Part shown: positions 17,686-23,917 of the stretch, one piece after another
Layout of the letters: each line of letters begins with the position of its first letter
How positions within the stretch are numbered: position 1 is the stretch's first letter
Origin: Microbacteriaceae bacterium UBA1487
GTDB taxonomy: Bacteria > Actinomycetota > Actinomycetes > Actinomycetales > Microbacteriaceae
DNA: 30,687 nt
Direction of reading: 5' to 3'
Assembly: GCA_002325245.1 (NCBI GenBank)
Contig: DCRR01000009.1
Span: forward strand, 180,007-210,693
Notes under the pieces: model-generated
Databases searched by the model: none
What the model saw: only the letters and a program-made list of their open reading frames with translations
What the model was told of the DNA's origin: nothing
Program-made: the position numbers and the translations under genes

Positions 17686-18711
17686 GTGAAGAGCATCGGA
17701 TTCCTCTCCTTCGGCCACTGGTCGGCCTCCCCCGGCTCGCACGCGCAGAGCGCCGCGGACGTGCTCCACCAGTCGATCGACCTGGCCGTGGCGGCCGAGG
17801 AGCTCGGCGCCGACGGCGCCTACTTCCGCGTGCACCACTTCGCCCGGCAGCTCGCCTCCCCCTTCCCGCTGCTGGCGGCGATCGGAGCGCGCACCTCCCG
17901 CATCGAGATCGGCACCGGCGTGATCGACATGCGCTACGAGAACCCCCTGTACATGGCTGAGGACGCCGGCGCCGCCGACCTGATCTCCGACGGCCGGCTG
18001 CAGCTCGGCGTGAGCCGCGGCTCCCCGGAGCAGGTGATCGAGGGCTCCCGCTACTTCGGCTACGCCGCACCGGAGGGCTCGACGATGGCCGATGTGGCGC
18101 GCGAGAACACCGAGGTGTTCCTCAAGGTGATCGACGGCGCCCGCTTCGCCGAGCCGAATCCGCGCCCGATGTTTCCGAACCCCCACCCGGGGCCGCTCGG
18201 CATCGAGCCGCAGTCACCGGGGCTCCGCGACCGGATCTGGTGGGGTGCCGCCTCCGATGCCACCGCCGAGTGGGCGGCGAAGCTCGGCATGAACCTGATG
18301 AGCTCGACCCTCAAGGCGGACGAGTCGGGTGAGCCTCTGCACGTGCAGCAGCGCAAGCAGATCGAGCGCTACCGCGCGGCCTGGGCCGAGGCGGGCCACA
18401 AACGTGAGCCGCGCGTCTCGGTGAGCCGCTCGATCTTCGCCCTGGTGAACGACGAGGATCGCCGCTATTTCGTGGGCGGGGAGCGCGACGCCTTCGACAC
18501 CTTCGCGAACCTCGACGGGTTCAAGGCGGTGTTCGGCCGCAGCTACGCCGACGAGCCCGACAAGCTGATCGAGCAGCTGCGCGCCGACGAGGCGATCGCC
18601 GCCGCCGACACGCTGCTGCTCACCGTTCCCAACCAGCTGGGCGTCGACTACAACGCCCACGTGCTCGAGTCGATCCTGACGCACGTCGCCCCGGGTCTCG
18701 GCTGGCGCTGA
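17686..18711 (+). CDS. LLM class flavin-dependent oxidoreductase
   Basis: The 341-residue luciferase-like protein belongs to a different subgroup from its neighbour. Typical segments are AEELGADGAYFRVHHFARQLASPFPLLAAIGARTSRIEIGTGVIDMRYENP and LISDGRLQLGVSRGSPEQV, with WWGAASDATAEWAAKLGMNLMSSTL later in the barrel. It probably oxidises a small organic molecule with reduced flavin; the substrate is unknown. The frame is open well upstream, overlapping the divergent small gene and the first LLM gene, so GTG 17686 is chosen by homology of the N-terminus (VKSIGFLSFGHW). No ribosome site is present. It ends against the ars operon. Confidence 0.9.
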   Translation: MKSIGFLSFGHWSASPGSHAQSAADVLHQSIDLAVAAEELGADGAYFRVHHFARQLASPFPLLAAIGARTSRIEIGTGVIDMRYENPLYMAEDAGAADLISDGRLQLGVSRGSPEQVIEGSRYFGYAAPEGSTMADVARENTEVFLKVIDGARFAEPNPRPMFPNPHPGPLGIEPQSPGLRDRIWWGAASDATAEWAAKLGMNLMSSTLKADESGEPLHVQQRKQIERYRAAWAEAGHKREPRVSVSRSIFALVNDEDRRYFVGGERDAFDTFANLDGFKAVFGRSYADEPDKLIEQLRADEAIAAADTLLLTVPNQLGVDYNAHVLESILTHVAPGLGWR

Positions 18712-18714
18712 GCG

Positions 18715-18744
18715 CGCCCGCCGCCACGTCCTAGCGGGCGGGCG
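18715..18744. terminator. Convergent hairpin terminator between the LLM gene and arsC
   Basis: CGCCCGCC (18715-18722) pairs perfectly with GGCGGGCG (18737-18744), with a 14-nt loop. The 3' arm lies inside the arsC coding end, and the arsC stop codon is in the loop. Confidence 0.55.
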
Positions 18745-19387
18745 TGATCGAGAGCTCGTCGAGCAGGTTCAGCACCCGCCGCTCGATCTCGTCGCGCACC
18801 GGGCGCACCTCCTCGGCGCTCCAGCCGGCGGGGTCAGAGAGCACCCACTCCTCGTAGCGCTTGCCCGGGAAGACGGGGCAGGCATCCCCGCATCCCATGG
18901 TGATGACGACGTCGGCGGCACGCACGACCTCGTCGGTCCAGGGCTTCGGGTACTCTCCGGCGATGTCGATGCCCTTCTCGGCCATCACCTCGATGGCGAC
19001 CGGGTTGACGCTCGCGCCCGGCTCGGAGCCGCCGGTCCAGCCGACGGCCGCCTCGCCCGCGTAGTGCTCGAAGAAGCCGAGCGCCATCTGCGAGCGGCCC
19101 GCGTTGTGCACGCACAAGAACAGCACGGTCGGCGTGCCGCTGACGACGAGCCCGTCGGCTCGGGCGAGGGCGCGCAAGCGCTGGCGCGCGAACTTCTCGG
19201 CCAGCACCGGCAGATAGTTCGGCACGGTCGCGGACGCGGCCAGCTTCTCGTGCGAGCTGTGCAGGAAGCGCTCGATGGTCTCGAGGCCGAACGTGCCCTC
19301 GAACTCGCGCGCGAGGCGCGCTGCGGAGGTGCCGAGGGCCGCCTCCTGGTCGATGGTCACGGTCGCGCGCGGCGGCAGCATGGTCAT
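18731..19387 (-). CDS. arsC: Arsenate reductase ArsC with N-terminal helical dimerisation domain
   Basis: The 218-residue protein has a helical N-terminal domain (about 12-75) followed by a low-molecular-weight phosphatase-fold reductase. The catalytic loop is CVHNAGR (C92 to R98, CX5R), the redox Cys pair is in MGCGDACP (C166, C170), and the Asp loop is LSDPAGWS. It should reduce arsenate to arsenite with thioredoxin or mycothiol as electron source. The N-terminal helical extension is typical of actinobacterial members. The start is ATG 19387, 13 nt after the upstream stop, with weak AAGAG upstream; ATG 19381 is an alternative. It is co-transcribed with the ArsR fusion gene. Confidence 0.9.
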   Translation of the reverse strand: MTMLPPRATVTIDQEAALGTSAARLAREFEGTFGLETIERFLHSSHEKLAASATVPNYLPVLAEKFARQRLRALARADGLVVSGTPTVLFLCVHNAGRSQMALGFFEHYAGEAAVGWTGGSEPGASVNPVAIEVMAEKGIDIAGEYPKPWTDEVVRAADVVITMGCGDACPVFPGKRYEEWVLSDPAGWSAEEVRPVRDEIERRVLNLLDELSITPAR

Positions 19388-19400
19388 GGTCGCTCTTTCT

Positions 19401-20072
19401 CTAGGCGGCAGTGAGCCGGGGGGCGAGTTCGCGGATGCGTCTCGCAATGTCATCGAATGCGGCGTCGAAGGCGTCATCGGTTCCGACGCGCACCGGGTCG
19501 GGCACCGACCAGTGCAGATCGGGCATTCCGGAGAGCTCTTCGTGGGCGTCGTCGCACACCGCGATCACGAAGTCGTCGGGCGCGAGCGTGTCGTTCATGG
19601 CCCGCGGCGCGACGGGCGCGAGGGCGAGTCCGTGACGCTCGGCTGCGGCGACGGCGCCCGGCGCGACGCTCGCGGCAGGGTGCGTGCCGGCCGAGGCCAC
19701 CGGGATGGCGCTCATCGTGTTCCACAGCGCCGCGGCGAGCTGAGACCTGGCCGAGTTTCCTCGGCACACGAACAGCACCCGACGGGCCGAACGGCGCTCA
19801 CTCGGCACGAGGTCGTCGAAGGCGGCCGGAACGAGCCGCACGTAGCTGCGCCGCCCGTCGGCCTCCGACTTGGAGCGCCGCACGATGCCCGCCTGCTCCA
19901 GCAGATTCAGGTGATGCGCGAGCAGGTTCGACGAAATCCCGAGCGCCGTCTGAAGCTCCGTCGGCGACCGATCGCCGAGGATCAGCAGGTCGACGATCCG
20001 GAGCCGGGTGGCGTCGGCCAGCGCCGCGTGGCGGGCCACCCGACGCCGCAGGTCATTTCGCTCAGTGTTCAT
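19401..20072 (-). CDS. ArsR-type repressor fused to a low-molecular-weight phosphatase domain
   Basis: The 223-residue protein joins a winged HTH (about 8-82, with ATRLRIVDLL and LGISSNLLAHHLNLLEQAGIV) to a phosphatase/ArsC-like domain (98-218) with the CX5R loop CRGNSAR (C103 to R109) and the Asp loop VPDPVRVG. The HTH half has no cysteine at all, so the metal-binding CxC site of classical ArsR is missing. The second domain also lacks the Cys pair seen in the neighbouring ArsC. It may sense an anion or a redox state through the phosphatase domain. The ATG at 20072 is leaderless by promoter position. It heads the two-gene operon. Confidence 0.88.
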   Translation of the reverse strand: MNTERNDLRRRVARHAALADATRLRIVDLLILGDRSPTELQTALGISSNLLAHHLNLLEQAGIVRRSKSEADGRRSYVRLVPAAFDDLVPSERRSARRVLFVCRGNSARSQLAAALWNTMSAIPVASAGTHPAASVAPGAVAAAERHGLALAPVAPRAMNDTLAPDDFVIAVCDDAHEELSGMPDLHWSVPDPVRVGTDDAFDAAFDDIARRIRELAPRLTAA

Positions 20073-20108
20073 TGACTCAATGATGACTGAGTAATTGGAG
20101 CGCGTCAA
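20071..20108 (-). promoter_or_regulatory. Promoter and imperfect dyad operator of the ars operon
   Basis: On the minus strand the -35 is TTGACG (20108-20103), the spacer is exactly 17 bp, the -10 is CATCAT (20085-20080), and 7 nt follow to the ATG. An imperfect inverted repeat with arms ACTCA (20075-20079) and TGAGT (20088-20092) overlaps the -10 and the spacer end. Autoregulation by the ArsR fusion is likely. Confidence 0.6.
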
Positions 20109-20111
20109 GCT

Positions 20112-20138
20112 GCGCCGACCGCGAGCCCCGATCGGCGC
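20112..20138. terminator. Hairpin terminator after the beta-helix lipoprotein gene
   Basis: GCGCCGA (20112-20118) pairs perfectly with TCGGCGC (20132-20138) around a 13-nt loop. It lies between the end of the lipoprotein gene and the ars promoter on the same strand. There is no U-tract. Confidence 0.45.
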
Positions 20139-20152
20139 GGCGTGATCCGGGT

Positions 20153-21652
20153 CTACGGTCGCTGACCGCCGCCGCCGGGGCCGCCGGGGCCGCGGCTGTC
20201 GTCGAACTCGAGCACCTCGTCACCGGTCACCGAGACCGCCTCGGAACCGGCGACCGTGATCGTGTAGCTGGCTCCGGCCTCGATCTGCGCGGAGGCGACG
20301 AAGATCGACGCCGTCTCCTGCACGGTCGTGTACTCGGCGACGACCGTGCCGTCCTCGGCGACGACCTGCACCGCGTCGCCGATCGCGGCGTCGACGTTCG
20401 TCCAGACGAAGCTGCTGCCCGAGAAGTCGCCGGAGGTGTCCACCGCCGCCTCCGGTCCGGTGTACGGGGAGGTCGAGATCACGGTGCCGCCGGTGACCTC
20501 GGCATCGCCGTTCGAGTCGATCCCGTCGCCGCCCGCGAACACCGTGACGGTGCCCCCGGAGATGACAATGGTCGACCCGTCGGATCCGCCGCCCTGCCCG
20601 CCGGTCGCGGCACTGCTGGAGCCGTTGAGCCCGTCATCGGAGGAGACCACGTCGACCGTGCCGCCCGCGATGGTGAGCGCGGCGCTCTCAAGGCCCTCGT
20701 AGGAGTCGACGACGTCGATGACGCCCTCGGCGACGAACAGCACGGTCTCGGCGTTCAGACCGTCGCCCTCGGCGTCGACAGTGGTCTCCCCGCCCGTGAC
20801 GACGATGTCGGTGGTCGCGTCGACCCCGTCATCGTCCGCCACCAGCTCGAGCGTGCCGCCCGCGAGGTGGATGTAGCCGCGGGTCTCCTCGTCCTCGTTG
20901 TCGCTCTTCAGCGCGTCGCCGCCCGCCGTCACGTCCAGGGCTCCGCCCTCGATGGTCAGCGAGTCCTTGCCGCGCACGCCGTCGTCCACCGCGTCGACCG
21001 TCAGCGTGCCGCTCAGGATGACGAGATCGTCTTCGCTCGTGATGCCGTCGTTGCCGTTGCCGACCACGGTGAGCGAACCCTCGCCCGTGATGGTGAGGTC
21101 GGCCTCGCTGAACAGCGTCGCGTTCACGTCGGCATCCTCGGCATAGGACGCGGTGTCGCTCAGGAAACTGTCGCCCTCGAGCGAGATCACCACGTCATCC
21201 GCGCTCACGACCGAGACCGCCGCGGAGCTCGCCGAGGAGATGGTCGCGTCGTCGAGGATGAGGGCGACGACGGCGTCCTCCGGAGCGTCGACGACGAGCT
21301 GGCCATCGAGCGCGCCGGTGACGAGGTACGTGCCGGCCGCGGTGATCGTGACCGTGTCCCCCGAGACGCTCGCGCCGCTGCCGTCCACCGTGGCGGTGGT
21401 GCCGGCGAGCGTGATCGTCGTTCCGGGCTCCGGATCCCACTCGTCCGGGTTCACCGTCGTCGAGTTCTCGTTCGCGGCGAGGATCTCATCAGCGGCAGCC
21501 AGTGCTGCCGTCAGGACCTGCTCGGACTCGCTCTCCTCGGCGGCGACGTCGGCGGAGGCGGTCGTCTCGGCAACGGTGCAGCCGGTGAGCACAACGGCTC
21601 CCAGAAGGAAGGTGGAAGCCGCAGCGGGGAGGAGGAAGCGTCGTGTGCGCAT
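20153..21652 (-). CDS. Secreted beta-helix lipoprotein, Cthe_2159/DUF4353-like carbohydrate-binding
   Basis: The 499-residue protein has a lipobox (LTGC, Cys25), then an acidic Ala/Glu/Ser linker, a small beta domain and a long series of beta-strand repeats (about 200-420). Each repeat has the form GG-T-x-x-V-x-A-x-x-DG-[LIV]-[DN], with Asp-rich turns such as DDDGVDA, EGDGLNA and GGDGIDS. This matches proteins like Cthe_2159, a right-handed beta-helix that binds Ca and plant polysaccharide; the function here is inferred. The C-terminus is a low-complexity Gly/Pro tail ending GGQRP. The start is ATG 21652 with AAGGAT 5-6 nt upstream. It diverges from the glycosidase gene across 153 bp. Confidence 0.87.
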   Translation of the reverse strand: MRTRRFLLPAAASTFLLGAVVLTGCTVAETTASADVAAEESESEQVLTAALAAADEILAANENSTTVNPDEWDPEPGTTITLAGTTATVDGSGASVSGDTVTITAAGTYLVTGALDGQLVVDAPEDAVVALILDDATISSASSAAVSVVSADDVVISLEGDSFLSDTASYAEDADVNATLFSEADLTITGEGSLTVVGNGNDGITSEDDLVILSGTLTVDAVDDGVRGKDSLTIEGGALDVTAGGDALKSDNEDEETRGYIHLAGGTLELVADDDGVDATTDIVVTGGETTVDAEGDGLNAETVLFVAEGVIDVVDSYEGLESAALTIAGGTVDVVSSDDGLNGSSSAATGGQGGGSDGSTIVISGGTVTVFAGGDGIDSNGDAEVTGGTVISTSPYTGPEAAVDTSGDFSGSSFVWTNVDAAIGDAVQVVAEDGTVVAEYTTVQETASIFVASAQIEAGASYTITVAGSEAVSVTGDEVLEFDDSRGPGGPGGGGQRP

Positions 21653-21805
21653 CGTCAATCCTTTCGATCGAATGTCCCGATCCAGCACCCCCTCGCTATG
21701 CGACTCTTATGTCTCCGCTACGCGCTGGCCGCGAGGGCAGTCCGCCTCGGGCGTTTGTCAGGCTGCGCAGTCGGCTCTCATAGAGTTCGCGCACACGGTG
21801 TGGTC

Positions 21806-22765
21806 ATGGACCGAACGACACCTCCCCGACGCCGCATCCGCACGGCGGTCATCGCCGGTTCGAGCGCACTCGCGCTGGTAGTCGGCGGTGGCTCCTGGTG
21901 GGCCCTCGACCGTTTCGTGATCCCGCACGTCGAGATCGCGAGCGCGACCGCCTACGAGGCCGAGAACTCCACGGTGGAGAGCGTGTCGACCGAGGACTCG
22001 AACGCCGTCGCCACGGCGACCTCGTACGACTCCGACTACGCCGACATCACCATCAGCACGGTGACGACCGGCAGCGGCGACGACACCGTCACCTACTACG
22101 TCGCGGATGTGGTGCTGGGCGACGCGACCGCGCTGCGGTCCGCCTTCGCCGAGGACACGTTCGGAGAGAACATCACCGAGACGACCTCCGAGATCGCGGC
22201 GGCCAACGACGCCATCTTCGCCATCAACGGCGACTACTACGGGTTCCGTGACACCGGGATCGTGATCCGCAACGGCGTCATCTACCGCGATGAGGGGGCC
22301 CGCGACGGACTCGCCTTCTTCCTCGACGGCAGCGTCGAGGTCTACGACGAGACCAGCACCAGCGCCGAGCAGCTGCTCGCCGACGGGGTGTGGAACACGC
22401 TGAGCTTCGGCCCCGCGCTCATCGACGACGGCGAGATCCTCGAGGGCATCGACGAGGTGGAGGTCGACACCAACATCGGCAACCACTCCATCCAGGGCGA
22501 TCAGCCGCGCACTGCCGTCGGCGTCATCGACGACAACCATCTCGTGTTCGTCGTCGTCGACGGCCGCCAGACGGGCTACAGCGCCGGCGTCGACATGACC
22601 GAGCTCGCCGAGATCATGCTCTCGCTGGGCGCCGAGACCGCCTACAACCTCGACGGCGGCGGCTCTTCGACCCTGTACTTCAACGGAGAGGTCGTGAACT
22701 CGCCCTCCAACGGCGGCGAACGCGGCACCTCCGACATCCTCTACATCGCCGGATCGGAGCAGTGA
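21806..22765 (+). CDS. Membrane-anchored phosphodiester glycosidase (NAGPA domain)
   Basis: The 319-residue protein has one N-terminal membrane helix (about 14-36) and an outer NAGPA/DUF2233 domain. Hallmarks are AANDAIFAINGDYYGFRDTGIVIRNG, SFGPALIDDG, QPRTAVGVIDDNHLVFVVVDGR and YNLDGGGSSTLYFNGEVVNSPSNGGER. The mammalian enzyme removes GlcNAc from GlcNAc-phospho-mannose; bacterial forms cleave sugar-phosphodiesters, for example in wall teichoic acids. A GTG two codons upstream is possible. A weak promoter (TTGTCA at 21755, CATAGA near 21779) lies upstream. Its stop overlaps the next start (TGATG), so it works with the glycosyltransferase that follows. Confidence 0.88.
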   Translation: MDRTTPPRRRIRTAVIAGSSALALVVGGGSWWALDRFVIPHVEIASATAYEAENSTVESVSTEDSNAVATATSYDSDYADITISTVTTGSGDDTVTYYVADVVLGDATALRSAFAEDTFGENITETTSEIAAANDAIFAINGDYYGFRDTGIVIRNGVIYRDEGARDGLAFFLDGSVEVYDETSTSAEQLLADGVWNTLSFGPALIDDGEILEGIDEVEVDTNIGNHSIQGDQPRTAVGVIDDNHLVFVVVDGRQTGYSAGVDMTELAEIMLSLGAETAYNLDGGGSSTLYFNGEVVNSPSNGGERGTSDILYIAGSEQ

Positions 22766-23847
22766 TGATCGTCCTCATTCCCGCCCTGGAGCCGAACCAC
22801 CGGCTGCCGCAGCTGGTGCGCGAGCTCACGACCGCCGCCCCCGACATCCGGATCGTCATCGTCGACGATGGCAGCGGCCCCGCCCACGCCGACGTCTTCG
22901 ATGAGACGCTCGACCTGGGCGCGGAGCTGCTCGCCTTCCCGCAGAACCGGGGCAAAGGCGTCGCCCTCAAGGCGGGCCTGCGCCACGTGCTCGCCTTCCA
23001 CCGCGGCCACGACGTGGTCACCGCCGACTCGGACGGTCAGCACACGGTCGACGACATCCTGCGGGTGGCGTTCCGGCTCCGCTCCGAGAGCGACGCGATC
23101 GTCCTCGGCGCGCGCGACTTCCACGGCGAGGTGCCCGCCCGCAGCCGCCTCGGCAACGCCGTCTCCGCCGCGGCCTTCAAGGTCGCGGCCGGCTTTGCGG
23201 TGACCGACACGCAGACCGGGCTGCGCGGGCTTCCTGCCAGCGCCCTGGAATGGCTCACGCGGGTGCCGGGTGAGCGCTTCGAGTACGAGCTCGAGGTCCT
23301 GCTCGGCGCACGCGAGGCTGGCGTGCGGGTGGTCGAGGAGCCGATCGCGACGATCTACCTCGAGCACAACGCCTCGTCGCACTTCCGCCCGATCCGCGAC
23401 TCCGCCCGGGTGCTTCGGCCCGTGCTGCGCTTCGGAGCCTCCTCGCTGACCGCCTTCGCGATCGACACGGCGATGCTCGCCCTCGTCTTCTGGCTCACCG
23501 ACTCGCTGATCGCCTCGGTGGTCGTCGCCCGGGTGGTCAGCGGCACGGTCAACTTCGTCCTCAACCGGCGCGCGTTCAGCGCGCACCGAGTGCCCCTGCG
23601 GCACGCCGTCCCCCGCTATGTCGCGCTCGCCCTCGTGCTGCTCGGCGCCAACTACGTGTGGCTCGCGACGCTGGTCGGTGCGGGGCTTCCGCTGCTGCTT
23701 TCGAAGGTCGTGACCGAGGTCTCGCTCTACATCGTGAGCTTCGCGGTGCAGCGCTCGATCGTCTTCGCCCGACGCGGAAGCGCCCCGCACGAGGGCGGCG
23801 CAGCGATCCCCGCAGCCGCCGTGCTGGTGCCGCGCCGGGCGGCGTGA
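22765..23847 (+). CDS. GT2 glycosyltransferase fused to a GtrA-like membrane domain
   Basis: The 360-residue protein joins a cytoplasmic GT-A domain (1 to about 210) to a four-helix GtrA domain (about 222-345). The GT2 part has VIVDDGS (32-38), KGVALKAGL, the metal-binding DSDGQH (88-93) and DTQTGLRGLP, as in DPM1/GtrB-type enzymes that make polyprenyl-phosphate sugars. GtrA proteins are thought to flip such lipid-linked sugars outward. The fusion would couple synthesis and flipping. It starts within the stop codon of the phosphodiester glycosidase gene, suggesting a shared role in adding and trimming sugars on an envelope polymer. The tail after 345 is Ala/Pro-rich and soluble. Confidence 0.9.
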   Translation: MIVLIPALEPNHRLPQLVRELTTAAPDIRIVIVDDGSGPAHADVFDETLDLGAELLAFPQNRGKGVALKAGLRHVLAFHRGHDVVTADSDGQHTVDDILRVAFRLRSESDAIVLGARDFHGEVPARSRLGNAVSAAAFKVAAGFAVTDTQTGLRGLPASALEWLTRVPGERFEYELEVLLGAREAGVRVVEEPIATIYLEHNASSHFRPIRDSARVLRPVLRFGASSLTAFAIDTAMLALVFWLTDSLIASVVVARVVSGTVNFVLNRRAFSAHRVPLRHAVPRYVALALVLLGANYVWLATLVGAGLPLLLSKVVTEVSLYIVSFAVQRSIVFARRGSAPHEGGAAIPAAAVLVPRRAA

Positions 23848-23873
23848 CGCGACGGTGAGGTCGAACGAGCGCG

Positions 23874-23908
23874 GGAGCGTCCGAGGGAGCTCACCCCTCG
23901 GACGCTCC
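23874..23908. terminator. Strong convergent hairpin terminator
   Basis: A perfect 14-bp stem (GGAGCGTCCGAGGG, 23874-23887, with its complement at 23895-23908) has a 7-nt loop AGCTCAC. It separates the GT2::GtrA gene from the convergent redox operon. Confidence 0.85.
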
Positions 23909-23917
23909 TCGGCCCGG

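Noticed and set aside
18731..20072. A full arsenic resistance operon
   Set aside because: No arsenite efflux gene (ArsB or Acr3) or ArsD/ArsA is present; the convergent neighbour is an LLM oxidoreductase and the other side is a lipoprotein gene.
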